The notes beneath the pieces are model-generated. The model had not been told where the DNA came from and ran no database searches. It saw only the letters and a program-made list of their open reading frames with translations. Positions 35,149 through 46,984 of a stretch of 60,815 bases of DNA are shown in pieces. The stretch is from the NCBI GenBank assembly GCA_002633005.1, contig NMRA01000211.1, positions 64,001-124,815 on the forward strand, written 5' to 3'. The DNA comes from Phoronis australis. Taxonomy: Eukaryota; Phoronida; Phoronidae. The position numbers and the translations under genes are program-made. Each line of letters opens with the position of its first letter. The stretch's first letter is position 1.

Positions 35149-36983
35149 AGTCCTTCTTGCAAACTGCCCATGTGGTTCCAGTATCCGAAAATACTTACTA
35201 CATAAATTCTTAATTTCGACACCCTTTCTTTAAATTCTTTTCGCCTTTCTTGCCAAAAGCGATTTTTTAACAGTATTTGACCCTTCTCTCTGAGCGTATG
35301 ATTACCGGTTGTCATCGGTTATTTCCGTACCCACATTTACGGCTCATCAGCTCAGGAACTTGTCCTGAACGCCACCATTTTTTTCTTGTAACTGAATGTG
35401 CTATGGCTTGCTCGAAAAGTCTTCATTATTTTGTTTTATTAGTAATATATCGTGATTCGTTTGCATATGTAGTGTATTTATAGTTTGTAGTTAGTGGTCG
35501 TTGATTTTTTTTGGAATTTTACGCGTACTTAGTATGTTAAAATAGCATTGGTATTTAGTTCCTTACGTAGGCCGGTCGAACCTAGGAACCAATATGGGTC
35601 GAACCAATTTTTTTTCGGTTTTATTTTTTTCCTCGTTTTGAAAAAGTACTTTGCTATCATCGGAAAGGTTTAGTACATTCTACTCAGTAAAAATCGAAAA
35701 AAGTATCAAAATCGGGGCAAGCACTGTAAAGTTATTGCAAGTTTTGTGGCGAAATTTGGGTCACTTTGTTTGGATCGCGTCGGCCATATTGGAGGACAGC
35801 GGGATGAGTTACGAGTTTAAAACTTTGTGTAAATTGTTTTCGCCAACAAATTACGGTGAAATTTAGTTAGACATATCTTTACTTACTATTCTGCACGATT
35901 TAGCAGTGTTCACCAAATTTCAGCCTCGCAGTTGTTACTCATTAAGTGATAAATGTGCTCACAATTCCCGTTGGACTTCGTCTCATTTCTGGCGGCACCT
36001 ACAATGTCGACTTTTGCTGAACTGAAAGGCATGTTCAATCGGCTACTTTGTAATTTGTGAAGATTTAACGTTGATACATTTTGACAAACGTTGCTACAAA
36101 AAAGAAACTTTGTTCAATTTTCGTGTTTTTTGTGTTTGTGGCCAGCGACCAGTTAGGCCTAAGGGTAGTCTTGGCGCAAAGCTGGCGTGCGTTCAGTAGA
36201 CGCTAGGACCTACGCTAGGACCTTGCAAAATCCTAGTCAAAGTCACATGTTCTCATTTAAAATACACGGCAATATCTCACGTAATCTCGCGAAGTCTTGC
36301 TTCTTAGCGAGGTCCTAGCGCTACTGAACGGGAGGCTGTAAAGGCCTACTAACAAGCTGTATTTTGACTATAGTCTTCACTGGTAGCTGGTGACTGAGGC
36401 TAACTAAGGTCTGCCGCGGCAGTGTGACACAGGACTAACCAGCCCGTAATTTCATGCAAGTGTCTGAAACTACCCTTGAATATATGCAGCATTTATCATT
36501 TGACCATTTTACTTCGACAAAACAGCTTGCAACCGCATGCATTTACCGTTCGCCAGTGTCTGGTCTCGATCCGCACCGGGTCCGATAGGCTGCGGTCCCG
36601 AGTCTGGCAAAATAATTTCTGTCAAAATTTATTCGCCACATTTCTTCAGCAAATTCCATAAAATTGTCCGTAGTTTGATTTTATCAAAATTAAGGCGGGC
36701 TGTCGATTTTTTTATCCCCGTTTGCTGGCTGGTAACAGTACAGGCACTGCTCCAGTCGCACTGACGGCGTTTTCTCGGCCTGGGTTCCTGAATGAATTGT
36801 ACTTCCTGGTTCGCGGCAAGTTCAAAATGGCGGTGTTTCTTTGGGTGCGAATCGTGAGTGGCGCGTTCATTTAAACTGTTTTCGAGTACGGATCGTGCAT
36901 TAGCTATGGGGTAGGTACTTCTTGGATCCTTATAACATCTTCTAACCATGTAATAAAGGTTACCAACGCGTGAGAGAAGGACT
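35149..36983. mobile_element. TTAA-target inverted-repeat element (piggyBac-like, nonautonomous)
   Basis: Left end AGTCCTTCT and right end AGAAGGACT are a 9-bp inverted repeat; TTAA lies on both sides (35145-35148 and 36984-36987). Unit 2 has the uninterrupted site (AAATTAAAATTGC near 46507). TTAA duplication is the piggyBac hallmark. A 128-codon minus-strand frame (36629-37015) crosses the right end and shows no recognised transposase motif. Confidence 0.7.
36187..36332. mobile_element. Short palindromic MITE, copy a
   Basis: Ends CGTTCAGTAGACGCTAGGACC and GGTCCTAGCGCTACTGAACG are inverted repeats of each other. A second copy in opposite orientation is at 38591-38741. It lies inside the TTAA element. 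Confidence 0.75.
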
Positions 36984-37150
36984 TTAAAATTGCAAATATT
37001 AGCGAAAGTACGCAAAGTTGGATTCCTTCATTTGAGTGATCGTGAGTGAGATGGGGTCAGCTAGGTTAACTGAGCGTAGTCAGTTTTGTCTTCATTTCCT
37101 CAAATTTGGTGAAATTAGACGGTTTCCGCTCACTTCCGGTTTCAGTGCCG

Positions 37151-38741
37151 AATTGTCAAGACATTTTTGATAGGCCTACGAATTGAAAACTGTTTGTTAT
37201 ATGGTTTGATGTGCACCTTATTTCAATTCACACAGGATACTCGTTCGTCGTGTTCCCGCGTGAAGTAAGTAATTCCTACTACATATATATTTGCAAGTTC
37301 CTTGATATACAACACTATGGAATACAACTGACTAAAATAGTCTTGTTTATCAAGGATTGATCTCAGGCTTCATTTTCGGAGCGCTCCATGCGCTCAGGGC
37401 GCATTCAAAGATTTTTAATCTGCGAATTCAGTTTCCTTAGCAAGAAAGTGTAAATATTTTACTACAATTTTTACCCATTGTAGCTGTAATGGTCCATTTT
37501 TCCCACGGCGTGTGATTTTGTAAAACGATCTTAGAGTTTTTAATACTTTCCCTGATTCTCGCTAATTATTATTTCCTAAACCGATTTTGAAAATTTCCCT
37601 TTTTCCGAATCTTATGAACTGAATTTCATGGAAAAAACAAGGTTTCCAATTTCTGTGTTTTCTTTTAGTGTACATTTTTGTAAGACTTTTCTGAAAGATG
37701 TGTTTGATGATGTAGGAACGCTATTCCACACAGGACACCTTTTTCTCCAGGATCATCGCCTTCGGTCATACAGGTGGGCGTCGATTATTTTAACTTATTA
37801 CGTACCACAACAAATGATAATGCCTTACTGGGAATATACCCAACAGAGTATTTTTACCCATTCGAGTATTTCTGACATATTCTTGAAGGAAATTCAGTAC
37901 AAGCGAAAAAAAAACACTCAGATCGGAGTGACGTCGAAGAGCCCTTCACCGCGACGGGCCTAAGGTCGGGCGACGCCGAGGCCAGGAAATGAAATTCAGA
38001 AATATTTTAATCTTATGAATCAATTATAAGTATATATTCTACAGAATGTCACTTTTTTAATCAGCTTTTTACCGAGGACTCCCCGGTCCGGATGCACTCC
38101 ACGGCAGTCAGGGGCACGATCCTACTTAGCTAACGGGATTCCTCCCCGCAAGTAGAGAGAGAGAGAGACAGAGAGCGCGAGACAGAGGGTGACGGGTTTA
38201 TTAACATAAGTAATATTAGCTCATAATACAGTTTACAGAGTACAATAAAACAAACAAAAGCATGATCACAACCGGCAAAGTAGTAGGCCATATGTGCACA
38301 AGCCTACTGACCGGCGACTGATTTGAAGTAAATCTAATTACAATTCATTTACCAATGTCTAACATAACAATGGCAATTGACTAAAATCATTACATTATCA
38401 CACACGTAGTGAATTTATATTTTTAGGCTTATATTACAACTGTGCTTTGCCGTTTTCGTTTGGGAAGAAATTTCACAGGGGAAGAAATTTCATGCCTTAG
38501 ACGTGAAATAACTTCCCGTCAATACCGCGCATGCGCAAAAGGGTCAGAATGGGAAGAAATTTCACGGGGAAGAAATTTCACGCGACACCGCCTCCCGTTC
38601 AGTAACGTTAGGACCTAGCTTAAAAGCAAGACTTTGCGAGATTACGCGAGATATTGCCATGTATTTTAAATAAGAGCACGTGACCTTGACTAGATTTTGG
38701 CTAGGTTCTAGCGTAGGTCCTAGCGTCTACTGAACGCACGC
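37151..38741. mobile_element. 1.6-kb insertion in the unit 1 leader intron
   Basis: Unit 2 reads ...AGTGCCGGCTGCGTCGAC; unit 1 has the same sequence split after AGTGCCG (37150), resuming CCGGCTGCGTCGAC at 38742. The insert includes a (GA)n tract (38155-38185), repeated GGGAAGAAATTTCAC motifs (38460-38580) and a terminal MITE copy. An open frame at 37628-37963 has no recognised family. Confidence 0.65.
38591..38741. mobile_element. Short palindromic MITE, copy b (inverted)
   Basis: Reverse complement of 36187-36332 with scattered substitutions; ends CGTTCAGTAACGTTAGGACC and GGTCCTAGCGTCTACTGAACG. It forms the right end of the 1.6-kb insertion. Confidence 0.75.
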
Positions 38742-39056
38742 CCGGCTGCGTCGACGGACGCTTTTTATGCAGTTTTAAACTAGCGAGATGTCGGCTAATT
38801 CTTTTTAAGACACTCGCTTATGGGTTGGCACCGATCCATCATTATGTCTGTGATCAAGCAACACCAACAGCACCAAAGTTGGATTCCCCAAAACACAAAA
38901 TCCTTTCGTAAACGTTGGCACTGTTTACTCACTTATCAGCGATCAGCTGATTTCTGTTATGTACAATGTCGATGGTTTTTGTGTGTTACAATTATTTAAG
39001 TACTAAGTTGACGAGTTTTGTTAAAGTACAGTATCGTGCTATTGTTGCAGGTCAGG

Positions 39057-42000
39057 ATGTACAAATGTAATATCTGTGGCAGAAAGTTTGGTGTCAAGTC
39101 AACCTTGACTCGTCATATGAAAATTCATGAAGACCCGAAAGGCTTCAAGTGCGACCAGTGCGCAAAGTCGTTCACTCTTATGCAAAACCTCGTGGAACAC
39201 ACAAAGTTTCACCAGCGTCCCAGTATACCGTTATACAAACCCGGTGAGGCACAGCTTTGTTGCAGTGAGGAAGCTAAAAGTGTGGCCAAACTTCCTAGCC
39301 AGCCCGTGGATGCAGTGTGGTTGACGCCGCAGACGGCTGAGGCCACTGCAAAAAAAGCGAACCATCCAGATCTCTGGAGAGAGGAAATTGTCTTAACATT
39401 TGGAAAGTACGCCGGCCAAACCTACAAGTGGCTTTTAGAGAACGACGTTGGCTGGGTTGTGTGGCTGTTGGATGCATTCTGTCATGACGGCGAGAAGAAT
39501 GATTTTCTGAATTGGCAGAAAGACCAACTGTTGCAGTATGCCAAATCGTTTGAGGCTGTTGTCGTGCACCTTGAGAAACGACGACAGGTACACTTTGAAA
39601 ATATGATCCTGTTGCATTGAGATTCGAACAATTAAATAGTTGTAGTGTATTTTGCACCTGCGATGTTCTACATAAAGTCTAAACACAATAGAAGTCGTTG
39701 GAAAATATTATTGGTTTCGTAACACGTGAACATTAACTCTAAGATTAACAGTTTTCCAGTATTATTTTGTTTTAATCAGGAACAGTTTGTTATACGCGTG
39801 TACTTACTTTTGCAGAAACGCATCGCGGAGGAAACTAAGTCCACACTGGTTTCTGATTTCTCAGCAGATGATCCTGGATATGTGGCGAATGCTGAGTTGC
39901 TAGGTCATGCTGGTAAGCACAATAGGCATGTTGCGTAGACTGATGTGAATGTTGTCAAAGATACTTCATACTTATGTCTGTGTATGTTCTGACTATGACA
40001 TCACCTTAAGACTGTTTTATCCGTAATTAGTTACTGTTTTTAGCCTATAACAGTGGTGCTGGCTCTGGCTCATAACTCAAAATGGATACACTGACTTATG
40101 CAAATATTTATTTTTCTGTTAAAGAGGAGACGCTCGAAAAGTCGGAGGTGTCTGTGTCGACACAGATGGCGAAACTCAAAGACATTTTGCCATCCACCTC
40201 ATCTTCCCCCCAACCTGTCATTGCTCCTGAAGTTGAACTGTCAACGGACGAATCCCTTGTGATTGAAGGGTGGCAGAAGTCATGGGAAACGTTGCCGTCC
40301 AAAGATATGCCATCAGCACCAAACATGACGTGGTTTAAGACCAGTAGTTTGTATGGCGTATTCGGAGAAACGAAGTCGTACAAGAACGCCAAGGGTGAGG
40401 TGGTCCCCAGAAAGACCTTTAAGAACCAGATTGACATTCACCCTCCACCTCTACCTACAGCAATCACGTCACATGTTCCTAACATGATGTTGTTTTTTAC
40501 CACGTGTATTTTTCTGGCGGCCGGTGGGAGTGATGGAGGCGAAAGTGAAGTGCCCCAATAGTAACTGCCCAGCTCCACCCGAGAGCTTCCTCATCAAACA
40601 CGGTTTTGGCAGTGCTGCTCGGCAGGTTTGTGGTATGCAAAATTACTACACTCTGTTGACAGAACGCCTCGTCTGCACCCACTGCAAGCAGATACGCCAC
40701 GCCGCTGAGCATGATAGTGAAAGTGAGGACCACGGATCTCCGCCGCAACAGTACAGGTGGCATGCACACAGCCCGAGAATACTCATGAACCTCGCCCCAG
40801 CTCTACGCAGCATGTTTCCAGCTATTCTGTGTGGAAGACGCTCAGTTGATAAGTATGTCGCCACACTTCTAGGTGATCGTCTTAACGCCATTTCCATGGC
40901 AAAGGTGCAGCGTCTTCTGCAACAGGGACACGACGAGTGGTACACAGAACGGAGGGACCTGTACCAGACACTCCTGTACCAAGCTCACGCTTCGTCGTCG
41001 TCATCGTCACAGTCAGGCATTCTATCATTCATCAAACCATCCGGCAGCTACACTCCCCCACTCCCTCAGACGCCACTGCCTTCTGCCCGTTTGCTGCGAC
41101 GAGCTCACCTCCTCATGGAGATGGAGAGGATTCCCTCGTACAGAGCTTCGATTCTGAGTGTGACGGGAGAGATTCTTTGCATAGATAGAACCAGACAAGT
41201 TAGCATATATGTCAACTTAACTGACTCATTTGACTATAACGTAATGTTTTTCCTAATTGATAATCTTTGAACAATATTGGCAAGTATTTTTGGATTTCTT
41301 TTCGCATAGTTCTCTTTGATGGGGAGTTTTTGATATCTGTGTTGCGAACGTTATTTTGTTGTTGAAGTTTCAGATCCTAAAGAAAATCTACGGTGATGGG
41401 CAAGGAACGTTACAGTATGTCACCAGTGTTTTAAATGAGTGGGGGCAGTTCTTGACAACGGTTGTGGTGGCGTCGGAGTCGGAAGGGTCTTACAACCGTA
41501 TGGCGCGCGGATTGATTGCCCGTTTCAAACGAGCCAATGTATTGGCTCCCAAGGTGCTCTACGTGAACAATAACTGTTGCTGGTGAGTTCAGAACTGCTG
41601 GCCTCATTTTTTTATAGAAACATATTCATATTGTTTTACAAAATGGGCTGTTAGTACATATTTATATCTTTGTATTTAGTGATGGTGGAACCTCGTGGTA
41701 TGAAACTCTGTTCGAAGACTGGATCAAGGAGGGTATGGTTGTCCGGCTCGACATCCGCCACTGGCTCCATAGCTGGGATGGCGTAGTCATCAAGCAGAGC
41801 CACTCTAAATACGGCGTTTTTATAAGTGCGATGGCGGGGGCACTGCTAGCATACAACAAAGAGGACGTATTGCAGGTTGCCAGAGCAGTACGCCTGGGCA
41901 ATGAAGACCTCTACTCGGGCTACAGCGACGACCAGATGTTGCCTTTTATCAAGCCTCATCAGCTCAAATCTTACGTGCGGCGAATAACGCGTGGAGTAGA

Positions 42001-45000
42001 AGTAAGTTAGCTGCAGTAAACTTGCCACATTAGAATCACGGTATTGTTTTTACTGCTCAATGGGTGCAGTGTTTTTTAAGTAATGCTAAAGTGAGTTGTT
42101 CGTATGTTGTTAAATCTTGCAGGAGACAGCATGTGAAATCGAACGAATCCTCGATGAGTTCAAGGGACCCGCGGGCTTGGACGTGGATGGGATACCCCTG
42201 TTCAAGTCCCTTGAGGCGGTCGAGTGCCGCTGGACAACAGCTAGCAAGCACTTGAGCTGCATGCAGGTGGGTATCCTTTGAGTGCATAGTCTATTCGGCT
42301 ATCCAGTACCCCATGCTTATTGTATAGCCATCTGTTCTCTCAAAACTATCCACTCTGTGATGATGCTGGTTTAATCTTGTTTGTAACTTTTCTAACTGCC
42401 CTCCAGGATCCACAAGGAATCCAACTGTATGTGTGTACAAAAGTGGTGACAGTTAACGGTGTTGAGCTGAAGAAGTATAGATGTCGAAGGGGCACCAATT
42501 CACTGGAGGGTCTCCATTCCCACTTGTACAACGCTGTGCCATTGCAACGATGCGGCATTACACCGTTCCAGGTAACCACACCTGTCTGGCTATCGGACGT
42601 GTTAATAGAGAAAGATTTCTCCTTTTATCGTAATCTATTTTGCCCAGGGTACGCCACGAGCTATGTTGCAGAGTAAAACAAGAGGAGGATTGCGAATATT
42701 GTCATTTATTATGACGTAATAGATAAAACTAACTAAGACTCTGCAAGATGGGCATGCAAAAAACGCCCACAGGCGTGTACAATGAATAGCCCTGCAAGAG
42801 GGAACAAAACAAAAAAACTGCCTGAAGGGCTTAAAGGAAAAGTACAGAACATGAAAACAAAACTTGAAAAAAAAAAAACCTAAGGAAATGTATACGAGCA
42901 AAGAGAAAGTGGAACCGACACCCGGGATGGGGGGTGGGGAAAAAATGAAGAGAACGAACGTAGGTCTTGTAGATGACGAGGTAGGTGGCTGAATGAGAGA
43001 CCACGTTGAACAGAACAAAGGAAATATGGGCGTCCAATCAGGAGTTGAGTAGAGAAACGTATGAATACAAAAGTAGGCCCTAGAGGCTATAAATAGAGAT
43101 GAGTAATGCAAAATAAACCCTAAGGACTGGTCTCAAAATAAAGAGACAAGTGTCAAAATAATGACGATAAATGCATTTAACAAGTTAAATTTAATTTATC
43201 GTAATCTATTTTGCCCAGCCCTTAAAACTTTCCCTTGTGCGCTACATGCAATATCTCAGTAGGACATCTTATGTAGAATAAGTGCGTGGTTAACGTTGTT
43301 CTTTGTAGCTGTACATTGAAGAATTTCAATTTGTTGGAAAAACATATCCTTCTATGTTGCCGTGTGTTTCAGGTGTACCTCATTGCGTTCGTGGTACAGT
43401 GGAACCAGCGAATGGAGTCGCTTCGTGTAGCTGGAGGTCGGGGCCGACTGACGTCGTGCCTTGATCCAAGGCTCATCCAACGGCTCAACCACCACTCTGA
43501 GGTGCTCTTTGGGAAGAGCCACCTCTTTGAGCCGAACTTCGCCGCCCCATGCCGTACCCACAGCAGTACACCGACCCAGAAGAGGAGGAACTCTTGGGCG
43601 TAGAATACGCATACTGTCAGTCTACCGACTTCAAATCCAAGGAGTATTATGTCGAGAAGGGTAAGGAGACCTGTGCTGCATAGCTGAATTTGCCACTGAA
43701 TACTTTCCGATAGAAATTAGCTATGCCAATTAGTGATAGCACTGCTTTGTAACAACGCGCTCTTTACGGTATATCGTAAGAATACTTTAATTGCCATTTC
43801 AGTGGACGAAGAGCAATCGCATCAAGAGCCAGACGAGAGCGAGTCAGAAGACGAGGGCGTAGAGGTTGAAGAGGCGGTGGTTGACGATGACCCCATTGAT
43901 CACGTGAGCTCCAATGCTGCACTCACGACTTCAGAAATGGTCACTGCAGAGGAAAGTCCCGCACTCCAGGATGTTCTAATGTCTGTTCGACGCCTCCATC
44001 TTCCCGGCTTTGAAGAAGTTGAGGCATTGGCACTTGCACTGTTACAACTAGTAGACGGTGGTGATACGCACATGATAGCTCCCGATCTGCGGAACAGAAT
44101 TCGCGTCGCTGCGTCCTCGATTCACGACCACGACAAGAGCGCGCGGAACTTCACCAAGAAGTACGAGTCCAAGTGGGGCTACACGCTATTTGGAAGATGT
44201 CTGGGGCCGGAGTCTGCGGAGAACAATGCGGCTCAGAAGACCAAATTCGGTTGGATGCGATATGCCCAGGCAGCACAGATCTCAGAAGACTCGCGACTCC
44301 TGTATCTGGTTGTCAAGATGTTGAAGAACCGACCTGCTAATCAACATTCGTCCCCAACAAAGATTGCCAATGCCATAAGAGGAGGTTACAAGAGAATTGT
44401 CGACCGTGTAAGGGATGACCCGGTACTTTGCTCCGTTGACATTCCACTGCCTAACATCAACTCCAAGTCTATCACAGTATTTCTGAGCAAGCTGGAAAAG
44501 AAGGCGAATTACATGGCTACAGCTCAGCCAAAAGTGGTTCCTCACAGAAAGGTTTTTTCCAGTCAGGCCATGCCAGATGCGCCTAGCCTCCCGACTTCAC
44601 TACCACTGCCAGATCGACCAGAGGTTCAGTATGTAGCGTTGGAGCACAGTTCTGGTAAAAGACATCTGGCCAAGGAGAGAGTTGACGTCGACGAACCAAA
44701 GCCCGTGCGTGTCAGATCTGGGTCAGCTGCAGTGGCTTCGTCTGCTCCAGTTCTGGTCGTAGTTCCTGCTCAGCCACTGGCACCTTCTGTAAAATTAGAG
44801 CAGCCCTCAACGAGCCAGGGGTATTCTCGGTTTGTGTTGACTGCACCTCCGCCACTGCTTCCCACGAAACCGGTTATGCCTAGCAAGTCCGATAAACCCT
44901 GCGCTGCCTGCAAGCAACCAAAGTGTGGTGGGTTACGTAAGCGATACACGCCCTCAAAGGACAAGACGTCGGGCAGTCGGCAGAAAATATTCACTTTCTG

Positions 45001-45112
45001 TCCCACCACTGGGAGGTCGACTACACCAGGCTTTGATGAAGTCTACGACAGCTTCCAGAGTTTCAAGGAGTGTGTGGATGCGGAGCTCCTGAAAAGAAAG
45101 AATGCATGTTGA
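39057..45112 (+). pseudogene. Unit 1: DDE-transposase-like multidomain gene, full length but broken
   Basis: Exons by alignment to unit 4: 39057-39587, 39816-39912, 40125-41198, 41374-41582, 41680-42001, 42123-42266, 42407-42571, 43373-43660, 43803-45112. Exon 1 has two C2H2-type fingers (CNICGRKFG..., CDQCAKSFT...) and LTFGKYAGQTYKWLLENDVG, a GKYxG module like the ExoX-type C-terminal domain. Exon 3 has a Cys-rich module (KCPNSNCPAPP, VCTHCKQ), the segment GHDEWYTERRDLYQTLLYQ and the first candidate catalytic Asp in ILCID. Lesions: a frameshift near 40515 (two bases missing against unit 4), a 1-nt loss near 43545, CIDGT changed to CIDRT, and the second Asp (YTDNN in unit 4) replaced by Asn at 41566-41568. 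The candidate Glu (NSLEGLH) survives. Probably not an active enzyme. The last exon alone remains open for over 400 codons. Confidence 0.8.
42624..43218. mobile_element. ~547-bp insertion flanked by a 24-bp direct repeat
   Basis: The sequence TTTATCGTAATCTATTTTGC plus CCAG occurs at 42624-42647 and again at 43195-43218. The insert 42648-43194 is absent from the matching intron of unit 4. It has A-rich tracts but no coding signature. A long target duplication suits retroposition better than cut-and-paste. The repeat ends in a pyrimidine tract plus CAG, so the insertion duplicates a potential 3' splice site. Confidence 0.7.
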
Positions 45113-45677
45113 TAGGTTTATCCTAAGTCCGATTGTATGTACATCAACAATTGCAGCTCAGTAACTTTGACTTGACTATTTTTTGGTGTAGTTGAGGCTG
45201 TTTCAAAGGGTATTATTATCAATAGCTAAAACTGGCGATTTAAGAGCATCTTTGTTTATTTTTAGTTCACAACGGAAATGATTTGCTGCATGCTGGGTAA
45301 GTTCATATGTTGTGTGTACCTGTGTGCCTAATGCTACTTAAGCCTCGTACTCTTGAAGCTTTGCCTTTCTCCATGCTTTTATAACATTCCATGTCATACT
45401 CAGGGTGTGGTCTTTCCTTGTTGCTTTCCTGTAACTTCTGTCATTGCTATTGTTTAACCAAACTTGCTTTATTAGTCTCTTGGTTGTTGTCCCTATTGCT
45501 TATGTATGGCCTGCACATTGTTAGAAGTGACTTCTGCTTAGCAGTGCATTTTTGTATTTTTTCAAATATATAGTCTAACGATTCTGTGCCTTGTCCTGTA
45601 TGTGTTTTCGACTATTTTTCTGTTTGTAATGTGCATTATGTCTGTTAGCCTTATACCTTTGAACTGTGTGTGTTGTA

Positions 45678-45683
45678 AATAAA
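45678..45683 (+). terminator. AATAAA polyA signal, unit 1
   Basis: AATAAA lies 565 bp past the stop and 2 bp before the hairpin stem. The position is conserved in units 2 and 4. Confidence 0.65.
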
Positions 45684-45685
45684 GA

Positions 45686-45790
45686 CTGAGATAACACAGT
45701 CGTATTGAACTATTATGTTCACTTTTTAAAAATGGCACAACGTGATGTTATGGATCGAATCCTGGTGACTGACCGTGCCTGTTATCTCGG
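45686..45790 (+). repeat. Conserved 3' hairpin, unit 1
   Basis: CTGAGATAACA (45686-45696) pairs with TGTTATCTCGG (45780-45790) over 11 bp with one G-T wobble. Inside are GGCAC/GTGCC and a GGATCGAATCC palindrome that resembles a tRNA T-arm/B box. Directly after AATAAA. Confidence 0.75.
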
Positions 45791-46062
45791 TTTTCAGTTT
45801 GTTCACTAATTACATCATATTTTTGAAATGGAAACAATTATTTGCTCAACTTATTTTGAAATGTGGAATGTCGAGTGTAATAAAAGTGTAATAAAAAGTG
45901 AGATAATGCAAAAAACAGCCTTAAACTGAAGCGAGTGTGAGGTTAGATGGCCAACGTCTACTTTTGCTACAAAAATCCCCGTTTTTTGGTGTTTTTTTGG
46001 ACTTTTTTGCCCTTTTCTGCGATCACTGAAGTCAGCGCTCCCTCAGGGGATCGGGGAAACTA

Positions 46063-46124
46063 GTATAACCACCCCCAGGGGTCGTTGCCCATTCCCAGGC
46101 TGTTGCACAGCCAAGTGGTTATAC
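46063..46124. repeat. Unit 1/unit 2 junction: sub-terminal inverted repeats and a 5S stub
   Basis: GTATAACCAC (46063-46072, right end of unit 1) and GTGGTTATAC (46115-46124, left end of unit 2) are perfect 10-bp inverted repeats. Between them lie CCCCCAGGGG, GTTGCCC, a 10-nt ATTCCCAGGC that matches the 5S-derived fragments of unit 4, and CTGTTGCACAGCC. GCCAAGTGGTTA resembles a tRNA A box. Confidence 0.55.
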
Positions 46125-46335
46125 CGCGCTCGACCGGCCAATGGTTGAGGCCCGTTGAGCGCGGCTTCTTCCTCAACGGACCAATCAGAACGCTCTGTTG
46201 AGCGGAGTTGATCGGTGGCCTTCCTCAACGGGGCTCAACCATTGGCCGATCGCGTGACGTCAAGACTCAAAATGGCGGCTTCCTGTCACCGAGTTCTCGC
46301 TTCAAAAGTTTGAAGTCGAATAGCGTCGAAAATAC
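46100..46335 (+). promoter_or_regulatory. Unit 2 promoter and noncoding first exon
   Basis: Starts CTGTTGCACAGCC. CCAAT boxes, motif array CGTTGAGC/CTCAACGG, CRE TGACGTCA (46255-46262), AAAATGGCGGC, then GTAAGT after 46335. A frame at 46477-46737 (MDTPADRLGPKLK...) lies in the leader intron and is not kept in unit 4. Confidence 0.6.
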
Positions 46336-46984
46336 GTAAGTATGCACGTCAATTTTTGTGCGGATGCGGGAGGACAAAGTGTAGAACAAGTGTGTCTACT
46401 TTAATTTTTGTCCCTGCCACCAGATTTTGAGTTATTTAACAAAGTTGTGCCTCTTCCGGCGAATTAGGTCATTGCCATGGATACGCCAGCTGACAGGCTT
46501 GGCCCTAAATTAAAATTGCAAATATTAGCGAAAGTACGTAAATTTGGATTCCTTCCTTTGAGTGATCGTGAGACTGGGTCAGCTAGATTAATCGAGCGTA
46601 GTCAGTTTTGCCGTCATTTCTTCAAATTTGGTGAAATTAAACCGTTTCCGATCACTTCCGGTTTTAGTGCCGGCTGCGTCGACGGGCGCTTTTTATGCAC
46701 TTTTAAACTAGCGAGATGTCGGCTAATTCTTGTTTAGACACTCGCTTACGGGTTGGCACCGATCCGTCATTATGTCCGTGATCACGCAACACCAACAGCA
46801 CCAAATTTGGATTCCCCAAAACACAAAATCCTTTCGTAAACGTTGGCACTGTCTTCTCACTTATCAGCAATCAGCTGATTTCTGTTCAGTACAATGTCCA
46901 TGGTTTTTGTGTGTTACAATTATTTAAATGCTAAGTTGACGAGTTTCGTTAAAGTACAGCGTCGTGCTATTGTTACAGGTCAGG

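Noticed and set aside
36629-37015. 128-codon minus-strand frame as a piggyBac transposase end
   Set aside because: It crosses the right end of the TTAA element into unit 1 leader sequence and lacks the DDD core and the Cys-rich C-terminal pattern.
37628-37963. 111-codon plus-strand frame
   Set aside because: No recognisable domain; it lies within an insertion absent from unit 2.
46477-46737. MDTPADRLG... frame in the unit 2 leader as an N-terminal exon
   Set aside because: The frame is not kept in unit 4 (stop after ten residues) or unit 1, so it is more likely an upstream ORF or chance.
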